NCBI GenBank assembly: GCA_040766745.1 | Contig: JAXGPX010000004.1 | Span: 122,415 to 186,414, forward strand | From: JAXGPX01 sp040766745 | Lineage (GTDB): Bacteria; Bacillota; Sulfobacillia; Fermentithermobacillales; Fermentithermobacillaceae | DNA length: 64,000 bases | Direction: 5' to 3' | In this document: piece after piece, positions 33,684 through 43,125 of the stretch | How positions within the stretch are numbered: the first letter of the stretch is position 1 | Layout of the letters: each line of letters opens with the position of its first letter | Position numbers and translations under genes: made by a program | The notes under the pieces: model-generated | What the model saw: only the letters and a program-made list of their open reading frames with translations | What the model was told of the DNA's origin: nothing | The model's database searches: none

Positions 33684-34463
33684 TCACTTGCTCAGTAGTT
33701 TTGTAAAGAAAGTTGATCCAAAGCTTCGCGATACTACTCCGGCGATGATAAGGGCGGCAACAATCACTTTTGCCATATCTTGCCCGAGGATCGAACCGAG
33801 CTGCATTTGATCTTTTGAGAGGTAGGCTGCTGCAGCAAACAGCTCTTCTCCAATAAGCGTGTAGTCAGATGAAGCCACAAAGAAAGGCACCTGTGACAGC
33901 TGGGCTGTACCTGTTATCTGCAAGGCTCCGACTTCCGATCCTACTTCGGCCAGCATCAAAGCTTCAGCCCAGAAGGCACCCATCATGAAGTTGGCTGCAG
34001 GTTTTTCTCGGGCCATTATGCCGAAAAGAGCTGCGGCATAGGCAAACTGCTGCGAAGAAAGAAACCGGATGTTCCCAGGTTCATATGCATCGCTTTTTCC
34101 TTCTTCCAGATATGCCTGACGGACAGTCTCTTCTGCCATTGGGAAGACTTCCGGTTGCCTTATTGTTACAATTTCCGGCACGTCAAACCTGGCAGTAAGT
34201 CTTGAAACGTAACTCAGAATGGCTAGCCCGGCGAAGGTTTGAGGGGCTTCTACTGCGCCTATGCCTCCGATACCGGGGCAGTAATGAACGGGCCTGCCCA
34301 TTTCAGTGGAACGCCCTATTGCTTCTTCGATAGCGTCTAGCCCGGCTATCTTCCGAATACTGATTGGCTTTCCTTTTCTGGCTCTCCACATGGAGTACAA
34401 AAGACATCCGGTGATCACTAAGAGCAGCCAGAATGAAAACACTCTACCTTTTGCAAGTGCCAA
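33684..34463 (-). CDS. DUF6754-like membrane protein (gene 1)
   Basis: 259 aa. One N-terminal helix and one C-terminal helix (about 228-248) flank a domain starting ISIRKIAGLDAIEEAIGRST and including EMGRPVHYCPGIGGIGAVEA and EVFPMAEETVRQAYLEEGK. I associate this with DUF6754, a family without known function, from memory of its pattern and with moderate confidence. It is the presumed first gene of the operon. The TTG at 34463 follows AGGAGG by 8 nt; a GTG three codons earlier would overlap the RBS. The architecture (helix, soluble domain, helix) mirrors gene 3. Confidence 0.7.
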   Translation of the reverse strand: MALAKGRVFSFWLLLVITGCLLYSMWRARKGKPISIRKIAGLDAIEEAIGRSTEMGRPVHYCPGIGGIGAVEAPQTFAGLAILSYVSRLTARFDVPEIVTIRQPEVFPMAEETVRQAYLEEGKSDAYEPGNIRFLSSQQFAYAAALFGIMAREKPAANFMMGAFWAEALMLAEVGSEVGALQITGTAQLSQVPFFVASSDYTLIGEELFAAAAYLSKDQMQLGSILGQDMAKVIVAALIIAGVVSRSFGSTFFTKLLSK

Positions 34464-34686
34464 AAAATTCACCTCCTGTTAGAATGGAAAACGCACTCTA
34501 CCTGCGGTTATGTGCGTTTGCGCGGTCTTAAGTAGTATAACAATACAGAACATTCAAGAGAATGAATGAATTATGGATCTGATGATCTGGGTTTCCAACG
34601 TTCCTAAATTGAAGAAACAAATCCTTAACGTGGTATTAGGACAAGGGTTCTTTTGAGGTAAAATGGTGTTGAAGTAATGCATAAGT

Positions 34687-34926
34687 CTAGCGAATTAGAT
34701 TGAGGCTGACTTTTCGGAGGCTTCGAACAACTGCTTCTACCAATTTCATAGGATTGGGCACATCAATTCTCATAAACATCAAGAGACTCAGGATGAAAGC
34801 AGCCAGCAGAACAATTGAGAATGCCATAAGGTCTCGCCAATGATGCTCTTTTGCCATTTGGGGGATCTCGTAGACGGCTATCAACCCAAAGCCAGATATT
34901 AAGAGAATGAGGTGAAAAATGTTCAC
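34687..34926 (-). CDS. Small two-helix membrane protein of ger cluster
   Basis: 79 aa. Two hydrophobic helices (about 3-20 and 32-52) separated by a short E-I-P-Q-M-A-K-E-H-H-W-R-D loop, then an R-x-D-V-P-N-P segment and a basic tail. This is the size and position of the small uncharacterised protein that follows gerC in many clostridial ger operons. GTG start preceded by GCAGGAGGG. Follows gerC by 47 nt on the same strand, so it is probably the fourth gene of the operon; function is not known. Confidence 0.7.
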   Translation of the reverse strand: MNIFHLILLISGFGLIAVYEIPQMAKEHHWRDLMAFSIVLLAAFILSLLMFMRIDVPNPMKLVEAVVRSLRKVSLNLIR

Positions 34927-34973
34927 TTTGGACTACCCTCCTGCAATAAGCCTTGATTGCCTGCCCAAAGGCG

Positions 34974-36194
34974 CTATTTGTTCTCAACGCTTTTTATTAT
35001 CATGCCTGTTGTCCTGAGATTTGCCTTTACGCTGACACTAATCTCCATGTCGGCAAATGTCTCTGGCCACCGGTCTTTCAGTTTGGCCCATTCTTTAGGA
35101 TTCCGCCTGAATATTTCCTGGCCGAAACCGATCGCATCGGCTCCCATTAGCTGTAATTTGGCAACCGTTTGTATGATCTCATCTTCAATTGCTCTTTCAA
35201 GGCCTTTTTCTAGTTGTATCCAGAGTTCTGGTTGTTTAATGAGGTCTATGGGTTCTTCCACCGAACCCAGGTTGCCCACTGCATCTATCTCGACAATTCC
35301 GGTTATGTTGCCTCCTTGCATTTCCACCTTGAATTTGCCGGTTGATCTAATGATTTCCACAGTAGCCAGTTTGCTTTCAGACTCTGGCTGTGGGAATATA
35401 ACCAGGGTATTTTTGACTTTACTGAATATCCAATTGAGGCCCCTGGTTTCCAGGTCGTCGAGCCAGCCGGCCAGGTAATTTCCTTTGAAGACTGCTGTGC
35501 CCCCAATGCGTGCCGTTGATTTGATCTCTTTGCGGGTCAGTTCGCCTTCAATTGAAATATCAGGTTCAAGGGGAATGAGTTCCGCACTCATAGCAATAGG
35601 CTCAATCCCCTCGGCTTCCATTCTGTCCAAAAAGTTCTTCAGGGTGGCTTCGGTAACAGTGGCCTTTGCACTGCGCAGATAAAGTATGATTGCTTCCGCC
35701 CCTTCAGATGGCTGGGCCATGCCTGAAAACTCGGCCTGGAGTAGCTCTCTTGCAGTGCCGCCCTTTGCCACAACAACTTGCGCAGCTAGGCGCGGTTCAG
35801 CGTCTCTGTCAAAAAAATCAATGACCGGTATGATCCCAATTTCCCTCAGTAGATCCTCGCCAAACAGGTAGAACCGGTTATGGGGCAAGTATGGACGTTT
35901 AGGGGAAATAGACCCCAGTTTTCTAAAGGCATCAAAAACTGTGTCTCCTTCAGCGGTTGATATCCAAAAAGGCTTCTCCTGATTTCCTCCTTGGTCCCCT
36001 CCGCCTATGGCTTGTGGTTTGGCAATATGGGCAGTGACCTGTATCTTGCCAGATTGTGCCCTGTCCACGCCAAGAGCCATGACAAATCCAAGGGTTTCGA
36101 TTTCCCTGCGGTTCCAGCAGCCTGAAGCAAATGTTAGCATCATAGCAATTGCTATAAGATACATAGTGATGTGTACATAGAACCTTGCTTTCAT
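34974..36194 (-). CDS. gerC: Spore germination protein GerC (GerAC family)
   Basis: 406 aa lipoprotein subunit of a germinant receptor on the inner spore membrane. Lipobox F-A-S-G-C at residue 26, followed by WNRREIETLGFVMALGVD, the hallmark Ger(x)C start. Three domains typical of GerBC are present: IYLFGEDLLREIGI-like region, FKGNYLAGWLDDLETRGLNW, and the C-terminal segment FGQEIFRRNPKEWAKLKDRW. Four nt after the gerB stop, so co-translated. RBS GAGAGG. Confidence 0.93.
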   Translation of the reverse strand: MKARFYVHITMYLIAIAMMLTFASGCWNRREIETLGFVMALGVDRAQSGKIQVTAHIAKPQAIGGGDQGGNQEKPFWISTAEGDTVFDAFRKLGSISPKRPYLPHNRFYLFGEDLLREIGIIPVIDFFDRDAEPRLAAQVVVAKGGTARELLQAEFSGMAQPSEGAEAIILYLRSAKATVTEATLKNFLDRMEAEGIEPIAMSAELIPLEPDISIEGELTRKEIKSTARIGGTAVFKGNYLAGWLDDLETRGLNWIFSKVKNTLVIFPQPESESKLATVEIIRSTGKFKVEMQGGNITGIVEIDAVGNLGSVEEPIDLIKQPELWIQLEKGLERAIEDEIIQTVAKLQLMGADAIGFGQEIFRRNPKEWAKLKDRWPETFADMEISVSVKANLRTTGMIIKSVENK

Positions 36195-36198
36195 CAGC

Positions 36199-37323
36199 TT
36201 ACCTCTCTGTGGCCACGGCGTTCTTTGATATCTTGCGTTTTAAGCTGCTGTTGAAAACGTATCCTAGATATATGGCCGTAAAAATACCTAGGATGAGCAG
36301 TGGTATATACACCGGCATAGTTTGAATGTAAAACTGGATGTGTTCGACGTAGTTTTTGAAGACCAAAAGACTCAAACACCCAACCAGAGCTCCTACCGGA
36401 TAGGCCAGTGGCTGAAATCGCTTGAGTCCTAAGGTTTGGGCGAGTCCCACGGCAGCTGCCCAGATGTCGATGGAAATCTTAATGAGTGCATTTAGCACCC
36501 ATACAATTACCGGGACGGTTTCAATCCTTTCGAAGAATTGCCCTATGAATATCTGCCTGACAAGTACGAAACTTGGGACTCTGTATGTGGTGGCTTGCGA
36601 GCCGAAAACTGCTACAAGGACTATGGAGTATACACCTATGAGAATTCCGCTCAGTAAGATTGCATACCTTGTATATCGCAAAACCTCTTTTCTGTTGTGA
36701 AGATAAGGTATTATCATGGCCACTAGACTGAGCCGAAGATAAAAAGCTATAATCATGAAAGATCTCTTGATATGGGGGCCAAAACCGTAAGGCAATACCG
36801 GCAAAAGGTTTTTGAACTGCATAGCCGAGTAGGGTAATACCAGTACCACGGCAGCCGCAAAGATCCCGATGGTTACCAGTTCGCCCCAGCGTGCCACAAC
36901 CTCGATGCCGTTTCGAGCTGCATTTGCGGCAAGGGCCACGGCCACGACTATGAATACCAGAACAGGGGTTTCGGGCATGAAACTTGCAGCAAATGCATCG
37001 CCTAGCGCTCTGGTTGTCACAGCTGTATCCGAAATCCAAAACCATATGAGCAAGAACGCGACGATTTTCCCAAGGAATTTCCCTAGAACAACCTGGCTAT
37101 ATTGAATAACTGTCATGTTAGGAAATTTCAGACTGAGCCTGACAATTAACTCTAGAAGAACAAGGGACACAATAACGCCGATGGCCACGCCTATCCACGC
37201 GTCTGTGGGAGATTCATTCCCTGTCATAAAAGGAAAGGCAATAGTAGTGGCAGTCATGCGTACCAGGAACAGCAAACACATATTTTGAAATGATGATATT
37301 CTGCCTTGGTCAATTTGAAGCAT
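36199..37323 (-). CDS. gerB: Spore germination permease GerB (GerAB family)
   Basis: 374 aa, ten membrane helices of the APC-type endospore permease family that binds the germinant in the inner spore membrane. It begins QIDQGRISSFQNMCLLFLVRM, as in GerAB, and has GVAIGVIVSLVLLELIVRLS and FPNMTVIQYSQVVLG (the conserved T-I-x-x-Y). The ATG at 37323 overlaps the end of gerA by 14 nt; the open frame runs back 69 codons through gerA and is rejected. Second gene of the tricistron. Confidence 0.93.
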   Translation of the reverse strand: MLQIDQGRISSFQNMCLLFLVRMTATTIAFPFMTGNESPTDAWIGVAIGVIVSLVLLELIVRLSLKFPNMTVIQYSQVVLGKFLGKIVAFLLIWFWISDTAVTTRALGDAFAASFMPETPVLVFIVVAVALAANAARNGIEVVARWGELVTIGIFAAAVVLVLPYSAMQFKNLLPVLPYGFGPHIKRSFMIIAFYLRLSLVAMIIPYLHNRKEVLRYTRYAILLSGILIGVYSIVLVAVFGSQATTYRVPSFVLVRQIFIGQFFERIETVPVIVWVLNALIKISIDIWAAAVGLAQTLGLKRFQPLAYPVGALVGCLSLLVFKNYVEHIQFYIQTMPVYIPLLILGIFTAIYLGYVFNSSLKRKISKNAVATER

Positions 37324-38929
37324 CTGTCTTACCAGCCCCTTCCAGGTGATTGATCTCCTTCTCATCTGGCGGAGGTGCCTCTGGCATCTGTCCGGGAGCG
37401 CTTCTTTGGTCATCTTTGCCACCGGCGAATCTCGGCCGTTTATCCATGGCCCACCATGGTACCCGGACAACAGTATCTTTATGCTCCTGCGCCACCACTG
37501 GTATAAGTGGTTCAGTATAGGGAACGCCAAATGATCTTAGAGAGAGGACGTGGATGGTAATCGCCGAAAGCCCTGCCAGTATGCCGAACAAGCCCAAGGT
37601 TGATGCGAACAGCATTAGGGGAAATCTGAGAAGCCTGATTGAAATCCCTAGGCTAAACGCAGGTGTCGCAAAGGAAGATATGCCTGTAAGAGCCACGACT
37701 ACAACCATGGCCGGCGATACAAGCCCTGCCCGCATAGCAGCTTCACCTACGACCAAAGCTCCGATAATACTCACTGCTTGCCCGACGATTTTAGGTAACC
37801 GAAGCCCGGCTTCCCTCAGTATCTCAAAAACAACTTCCATAAGGGTTGCTTCGACCACTGCCGGGAACGGAATCAGCTCTCTTTGCGCAGCGATACTGAG
37901 GATTAGGGCAGTGGGCAACAACTCCTGGTGGAACGTAGTAACGGCTATGTAAAGGGCCGGAAATGTAAGAGATAAGAAAAATGCCAGGTACCTCAAGACT
38001 CTAATAACAGAGCCTGCGTAAAATCGCTCGAAATAGTCTTCTGGAGTTGTGAGAAACATTGTTAGTGTAGCTGGAGCCACCAGTGCAAAGGGAGAACCAT
38101 CAACAAGAATAGCGATTCCGCCTTCCAGAAGATTTCCTGTTACCCTATCCGGACGTTCTGTTCTAAGAAGAGTAGGGAATGGAGACAAAGGCGCATCTTC
38201 GACTAGCTCCTCAAGCTGCCCGCTTTCCTGAATAGAATCTACGCGTATTTGCGAAAGTCGTTTCCTGGCTTCTTCTGTAACCCGTGTGTTGGCAATTCCT
38301 TCAATGTACAGGAGAGCTACAGGTGTCCTGGATACAGTTCCGAGGGTGTATTGTTCCACTCTGAACTTGGGATTTCTGATTTTTCGTCTGAGCAGGCTTA
38401 TGTTTGTGGGCAAAGACTCTATGAATCCTTCCTTTGAGCCGCGAATAGTAGATTCTGTGGTAGGCTCAGAAACGTTCCTTTGCTCATACGCCTGGGCATG
38501 GCATACGATCGCTTTCGGAACTCCGTCAACCATGATGCATGTATTGCCGTCTGATATTTTTCCTAGGAGTTTGTCAAAGTCATATTCCTCATGTACTCCG
38601 GTTAATTCTAGATAGCGATCTCTGAGGCCTTTGTACAACTCACCTGGGTCGTCCAAATCTTCAGTTTTGTCCATGACCCTCTTCAATATGGCACTGCTGA
38701 CCATCTCAGCATCTACGAGTGCATCTAGGTGAACGACTAATGCCGGGATTCGTCCTCCGACGCCGATCTTTACAGACCGAACTGCCAGGTCTGGACTGTT
38801 CCCGAAAGCCTTTCTTATCCTCTCTTCGTTAACATCGACCTTGGGTGATATTGGATTTTGACTACTGTCTTTTGGCCGTGTTATGCGCCTGGCCTTTCCG
38901 GTAAGCTTCCTGATGAGCCTTTTCAGCAT
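37310..38929 (-). CDS. gerA: Spore germination protein GerA (GerAA family)
   Basis: 539 aa. The N-terminal ~260 residues form the cytosolic domain (NEERIRKAFGNSPDLAVR, CIMVDGVPKAIVCHAQAYEQR). The membrane part contains the GerA signatures: RRKIRNPKFRVEQYTLG, VALLYIEGIANTRV, FPTLLRTERPDRVTGNLLEG and PFPAVVEATLMEVVFEILREAGLRLP. Recent work shows GerA subunits act as nutrient-gated ion channels. Start ATG 38929 after AGAGGTAAC. First gene of gerA-gerB-gerC plus a small membrane protein, a forespore (sigma-G) type operon by analogy. Confidence 0.95.
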   Translation of the reverse strand: MLKRLIRKLTGKARRITRPKDSSQNPISPKVDVNEERIRKAFGNSPDLAVRSVKIGVGGRIPALVVHLDALVDAEMVSSAILKRVMDKTEDLDDPGELYKGLRDRYLELTGVHEEYDFDKLLGKISDGNTCIMVDGVPKAIVCHAQAYEQRNVSEPTTESTIRGSKEGFIESLPTNISLLRRKIRNPKFRVEQYTLGTVSRTPVALLYIEGIANTRVTEEARKRLSQIRVDSIQESGQLEELVEDAPLSPFPTLLRTERPDRVTGNLLEGGIAILVDGSPFALVAPATLTMFLTTPEDYFERFYAGSVIRVLRYLAFFLSLTFPALYIAVTTFHQELLPTALILSIAAQRELIPFPAVVEATLMEVVFEILREAGLRLPKIVGQAVSIIGALVVGEAAMRAGLVSPAMVVVVALTGISSFATPAFSLGISIRLLRFPLMLFASTLGLFGILAGLSAITIHVLSLRSFGVPYTEPLIPVVAQEHKDTVVRVPWWAMDKRPRFAGGKDDQRSAPGQMPEAPPPDEKEINHLEGAGKTDASN

Positions 38930-39178
38930 TGAGTTACCTCTGCTTTCCAAAGGGCTATGCCCGTTTTCTGAAACAGAACGGCAGTGTTCTGCGCCGGGCA
39001 TGTAAAACACTACATTGAAACCAACTTATGGATAGTAGTGTGACATTTGGGTGTTCTGTATACACAGACAAAAGTATTTCAGAAGGAATCTAAGAAGCAC
39101 CGATGGATCTACAAATTCGGACGTATCTACAAGGCCGGCTTGCAGATACGTCCGGGAATATTGCGGCGGTTTGTGGCT

Positions 39179-40573
39179 CTAGCCTATTTCAGCCAGCCTG
39201 TCTATGAACTCAACAGCCATTTTGATTCCTGCCCTGTAATCTTCGAGCCTGATGTTCTCATTGGGACCGTGGTTTGATGAACCCCAATATCCGACTCCAA
39301 AAGCTACCATGGGTAGGTCAAGGTACTTTCTAAAAGGATGCATAGGCCCAGAACCTCCCTGAGTAGGTGCGATAACCGCAGGTTTGCCGTATACTGAAAC
39401 GGCAGCTTTTTTGGCAGCATCTACTACCGGTAGTTCAGCCTGGGTTTTTACAGGGTAATCCAGGCTTATTAGTTTAACTTCGATATCTCCAAAACCCTGT
39501 TCATGGAGATGCTTTTTCAGCTTACCCAGTATATCTTCTGGGTCTTGATTAGGCACCAGACGGAAATCCATCTTGACCAGAGCCCTGGCAGGGAGGACCG
39601 TTTTTTGGCCTTCTCCTAGGTATCCTGCCTTAAAACCGCAGATGTTGGCAGTGGGGCTGAAGAGTGAGCGCTTGCGAAGTTCTAGACCGTGCATGCCCAG
39701 GAGGTAGCTCTTTAGTCCAAGGGCCCGGGCGCTTTCCCGGGCAAGTTTTTCTGATTCTTCATCAGGCAAATTCGGGTTCTCGGCGGCGTCCCTAAGCAAT
39801 TCCATCTCTGCATCGGTAGGAGGGAGCACGTCATCGTAGAAGCCGGGTATGAGAATATGCTCGTTTCTATCCTTTATGGTGGACAGAGCCCAGACTAACC
39901 GCCATGCGGGGTTAGGTATTGTCGTTGCCGATCCCGAGTGCATGTCTTTTGACGCACCTTTTGCTATGAGCTCTACGTACAGCATACCCTTTACACCAAG
40001 GTACATGCCTGGCCTTCCATTTGGGCTCATGTAGCCCGACTCCCAGACGCCGTAGTCGGCCTTGAGGAGGTCTGCATTGTCCTTGATGAATTGGCCAAGA
40101 TGAGGGCTTCCTATCTCTTCTTCTCCTTCAATAAGGAATTTGACGGTTAGAGGGAGCTCGCCCCTAAGTTTTAGCATGGTACCTACCGCCTGGATCCGTG
40201 CACAGGCATTACCTTTGTTGTCTGAAACTCCGCGGGCATAGATTTTGCCGTCTCTTATATCTCCGCTAAAGGGGTCCGATTCCCATTCGTCTAGAGGGTC
40301 CGGTGGTTGTACGTCGTAATGGTCATAGAACAGCAATGTCTTATCTGATTTGCCTTTGGTTTCTCCGTAAATACACGGGTAGCCGCCTTTGGTCGGAATG
40401 AGCCTAGCATCTATTCCGTAACTCTCCATCAGGGTTTTGAGATGATTGGCAGCTTCGTCCATGCCAATGTTCTGAGCGGCAATGCTAGGCTTTCCAACCG
40501 CTTCTTGTAATTCAGAAACAAACCTGTCGAAATGCAGGTCTATGTAAGCCATTTCCTTCCTTTCTGTGCTCAA
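39179..40573 (-). CDS. M20-family dipeptidase
   Basis: 464 aa zinc peptidase. Metal sites: LLFYDHYDVQPPDPLDEWES (His and Asp), RGVSDNKGN (bridging Asp), LIEGEEEIGSPHLG (catalytic Glu pair) and a C-terminal GGSGPMHPF / SNHGPNE site. The lid domain with DMHSGSATT sits in the middle. Length and order match carnosinase/ArgE-type M20 dipeptidases. TTG start at 40573 with AGGAGG 8 nt upstream; an ATG 7 codons later is an alternative. Likely cytosolic peptide catabolism. Confidence 0.92.
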   Translation of the reverse strand: MSTERKEMAYIDLHFDRFVSELQEAVGKPSIAAQNIGMDEAANHLKTLMESYGIDARLIPTKGGYPCIYGETKGKSDKTLLFYDHYDVQPPDPLDEWESDPFSGDIRDGKIYARGVSDNKGNACARIQAVGTMLKLRGELPLTVKFLIEGEEEIGSPHLGQFIKDNADLLKADYGVWESGYMSPNGRPGMYLGVKGMLYVELIAKGASKDMHSGSATTIPNPAWRLVWALSTIKDRNEHILIPGFYDDVLPPTDAEMELLRDAAENPNLPDEESEKLARESARALGLKSYLLGMHGLELRKRSLFSPTANICGFKAGYLGEGQKTVLPARALVKMDFRLVPNQDPEDILGKLKKHLHEQGFGDIEVKLISLDYPVKTQAELPVVDAAKKAAVSVYGKPAVIAPTQGGSGPMHPFRKYLDLPMVAFGVGYWGSSNHGPNENIRLEDYRAGIKMAVEFIDRLAEIG

Positions 40574-40799
40574 CTAATCTACCTCCTTAGGGTTTGGCCA
40601 TATCAAGCATTGGGTTGCGGTGCTGTAATTAGCATGTTTTGTGTTCCGGTAAGCTATCGTCAGTTTATGTTTTCGTCACATGTACACATTTGACCTTGCT
40701 TCTAGGCGACTCTAAACTCATCTTTTCTTGGCACTGTGAATTTGATACCATTTTGAATGATCCCAGGGCCGGGTGGTCCAACACCCGGGGGAAAGGTGG

Positions 40800-41687
40800 A
40801 TGGTTATGGGAGTACCAGGTTTTTCGTATGATGTTAATCTGTTTGACGCTTCTTTGTGGCTCAACGCAGGGGCAGTGGCTGCCAGAGTGGGGGCAGTGAT
40901 TGTTTTGGCGTTGGTAGTAATCAGGGTTGGCAATTCCTTGATAAACAGGTTGTTTTCCCACCCACAAGCCCGAGTTCCCGGCCTGGAGCTGGATCAGACC
41001 AGGGCTAAGACCCTTGCAGGCCTATTGCGCAGTGCCCTGCGGTACATAACAGGCATTGTAACTCTTCTTATGATTTTAGACCTTGTGGGCATTGACACCA
41101 AAGCTCTTTTGGGCGGAGCTGCAGTATTTGGCTTGGCAGTTGGCTTCGGTGCTCAGAACCTAGTGCGTGACATTATCACCGGGTTTTTTATTATCTATGA
41201 GCACCAGTATGACGTTGGAGATTATGTCACAATAGCAGGTGTGTCAGGGATTGTTGAGCAGATTGGCCTTAGAACTACAGTGCTGCGTGATTGGTCAGGA
41301 GATGTCCATACAGTCCCAAATGGTTTGGTGGATAAGACCACAAACAGCAGCAGGAGAGGTTCTAGGGCTCTCGTTGAAGTTCCTGTTGCGTATACAGAAG
41401 ATTTACGGCAAGTGACCTCTTTGTTTCAGATTGTTTGTGACGAAGCCGCTAAGGAGATGCCTGTTATACTTGAAGGCCCTAAGGTCTTGGGAGTGAATAA
41501 ACTGGGGGAATCAGGGGCTGTTGTCCTTGTATGGGCAAAAACCGAACCTCTGAATCAATGGATTGTGGAAAGAGAGCTTCGACTCAGGTTGAAAGAGGCT
41601 ATGGACAAGGCTGGAATGGAAACTCCGTATCCGAGGCTTGTTGTGTATAACAGGGGAGAAGATGATAAGCGAGGGGATCCTGCCTGA
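40800..41687 (+). CDS. MscS-family mechanosensitive channel
   Basis: 295 aa. Three hydrophobic helices followed by the pore-lining helix GGAAVFGLAVGFGAQNLVRD and IITGFFIIYEHQYDVGDYV-T-I, the classic MscS beta domain entry. The cytosolic cage follows with RTTVLRDWSGDVHTVPNG. Releases solutes during hypo-osmotic shock. Start choice is 40800 or 40806 after GGGGGAAAGG. Single gene, divergent from the peptidase, ending before a hairpin. Confidence 0.93.
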   Translation: MVMGVPGFSYDVNLFDASLWLNAGAVAARVGAVIVLALVVIRVGNSLINRLFSHPQARVPGLELDQTRAKTLAGLLRSALRYITGIVTLLMILDLVGIDTKALLGGAAVFGLAVGFGAQNLVRDIITGFFIIYEHQYDVGDYVTIAGVSGIVEQIGLRTTVLRDWSGDVHTVPNGLVDKTTNSSRRGSRALVEVPVAYTEDLRQVTSLFQIVCDEAAKEMPVILEGPKVLGVNKLGESGAVVLVWAKTEPLNQWIVERELRLRLKEAMDKAGMETPYPRLVVYNRGEDDKRGDPA

Positions 41688-41733
41688 GAGTGACACCGGA
41701 TCCGCCTGCTAACGGCACAATCAACATAATGAA

Positions 41734-41769
41734 GAAGATCAGACGGTTACCGGTGTGCGTCTGATCTTC
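41734..41769. terminator. Long perfect hairpin between convergent genes
   Basis: GAAGATCAGACG (41734-41745) pairs perfectly with CGTCTGATCTTC (41758-41769), 12-nt loop. Located between the MscS gene and the Cys-rich small protein. No T tract follows, so it may end transcription by another mechanism or stabilise mRNA ends. Confidence 0.5.
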
Positions 41770-41807
41770 AAGCCTGATACTCTCGGCTGTCTAAGGTGTA
41801 GTTGGCA

Positions 41808-42029
41808 CTAACCCTTGCAGGCCAGGTCTTCCCGGGCGTTACCAGTCGGGCAATTCTGATCGCAGAATTCCCAGTCAGGGCATGCTCCATTGTTGATTGT
41901 TAGGCAGTTGGTGAATATGACATAAACCACCTTACCCGGGCAGCAGCATTCGCCGTTTGGGTTGCATCTTCCATCAATCGGCCTATCCGCTACCTCAAGG
42001 GCCGCCTTGAGCAAATTCTTGTCTACCAT
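41808..42029 (-). CDS. Cysteine-rich small protein
   Basis: 73 aa with nine cysteines, arranged as C22, C28-C30 (C-C-C), C42, C50, C56, C60 and C71, including PNGECCCPGK and WEFCDQNCPTGN. No signal peptide is evident, so the cysteines may bind metal or an Fe-S cluster in the cytosol or the spore. Start ATG after GGGAGGTGAAAC. Lies downstream of the DUF4438 gene but behind a terminator, so probably separate. No family is recognised. Confidence 0.6.
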   Translation of the reverse strand: MVDKNLLKAALEVADRPIDGRCNPNGECCCPGKVVYVIFTNCLTINNGACPDWEFCDQNCPTGNAREDLACKG

Positions 42030-42143
42030 GGTTTCACCTCCCGCAGGTAGGAATCGTTACATAATATGTTGCGAGAGGTAAGTGGTTACTTGCTTGCTCA
42101 GAAAACCGCCTCAGTGAAGTTCTTCTAGCGGGTAGTTTTACAA

Positions 42144-42182
42144 AGAGGCGGGGACTGCAGTCTTCAGTGTTCCCGCCTCTTT
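42144..42182 (-). terminator. Strong terminator of the DUF4438 gene
   Basis: AAGAGGCGGGGA (42144-42155) pairs with TTCCCGCCTCTT (42171-42182), 11 of 12 pairs, 15-nt loop. On the minus strand it is followed by TGTAAAACT; on the plus strand by TCTTGCTTT. It lies 40 nt past the stop at 42222. Confidence 0.7.
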
Positions 42183-42221
42183 CTTGCTTTAAGCCAATTG
42201 CCCTTCAAAGGTTTCTAGCAA

Positions 42222-43076
42222 TCAGTTGAGATTGAGGTAACCCGCTATGTTTGCTTTTTCAACCTTAACAGGTTTGATCTTGCCTGTAAGAGATGTGAGA
42301 AGTGAAGTTACGCCTGGGCCGTGGCCTGAAACAAAGGAGTTACTGTGGACCACTATTCCGATGATGACGGCACCGACTCTGTAGCTTCTGCCATAATATG
42401 ATGACGAATCCATAATTGCGACTATGTCGCCTAGTTTGATCTTGTCAAGTCCCAGCTCCTTAAGCCTGTCTTGCTCCATAGAGGTGATATCGTAGTCGCC
42501 TGTTTCAGCAGATGAAGCTCCAAGGCCGCTTCCCATAAACTCAGGGGGTACCATTGCCGATACAGGAACTTCAAGGACTCCGTCTTTCTCAACAATACCC
42601 ATTTTATGCAGGAAGCCGGGGTCCAGGTTCATGCATTTTACTTCGGGATAGTCAGCCAGTTCAAGGCCCTGGCCAATAGACCTTACCTGTACTTTGTCGC
42701 CTATTTGGAGTTTCTCGAGAACGTCTTTCTCAAAGTGGATGAGTACGTGCTCAATACCGCCATGTTTGCCTGTAACCGTTCCTTTTGCGCCTTTTGCATC
42801 TCCAGAGATAACATAGGCGGTATTACCTATGCATGAAAGGGTGTTATATCCCTGGTTGGGGCCGTCTTCCTTGTTCTTGGTGCTTACTCCCGGTTCAACG
42901 TGGTCGCCGGCCCAGCCAAAGGCAGGATCTCCAACTCTTACGTTGTAGGCGATTCCACCTGTTCCAGGACTTACCCTGATGCGGCCGTCGTAACACATTC
43001 TAGGCCTGGCTCCAGGTGACGAGATTTCCCCTGAGACAGATAGCATTACTAGGCGATCCTCATTTGTTTTGATCAC
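42222..43076 (-). CDS. DUF4438-family protein
   Basis: 284 aa. The pattern RMCYDGRIRVSPGTGGIAYN, VGDPAFGWAGDHVEPGVS, a central Gly-rich KHGGIEHVLIHFEKD strand and VVHSNSFVSGHGPGVT near the end fits DUF4438, a beta-barrel family with structures from Thermotoga but no known activity. RBS GGGAGGG before the frame start at 43076. Located between a terminator and the S9 peptidase; 50 nt separate it from the upstream peptidase stop on the same strand, so co-transcription is possible. Confidence 0.78.
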   Translation of the reverse strand: MIKTNEDRLVMLSVSGEISSPGARPRMCYDGRIRVSPGTGGIAYNVRVGDPAFGWAGDHVEPGVSTKNKEDGPNQGYNTLSCIGNTAYVISGDAKGAKGTVTGKHGGIEHVLIHFEKDVLEKLQIGDKVQVRSIGQGLELADYPEVKCMNLDPGFLHKMGIVEKDGVLEVPVSAMVPPEFMGSGLGASSAETGDYDITSMEQDRLKELGLDKIKLGDIVAIMDSSSYYGRSYRVGAVIIGIVVHSNSFVSGHGPGVTSLLTSLTGKIKPVKVEKANIAGYLNLN

Positions 43077-43125
43077 TTGTTAACCCTCCCGATTTTGCTG
43101 CTCTCAGTTTGCATGTGATGGCTGA

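Noticed and set aside
37324..37530. Upstream extension of gerB (69 extra codons)
   Set aside because: It overlaps gerA by over 200 nt and the conserved GerB N-terminus begins at 37323.
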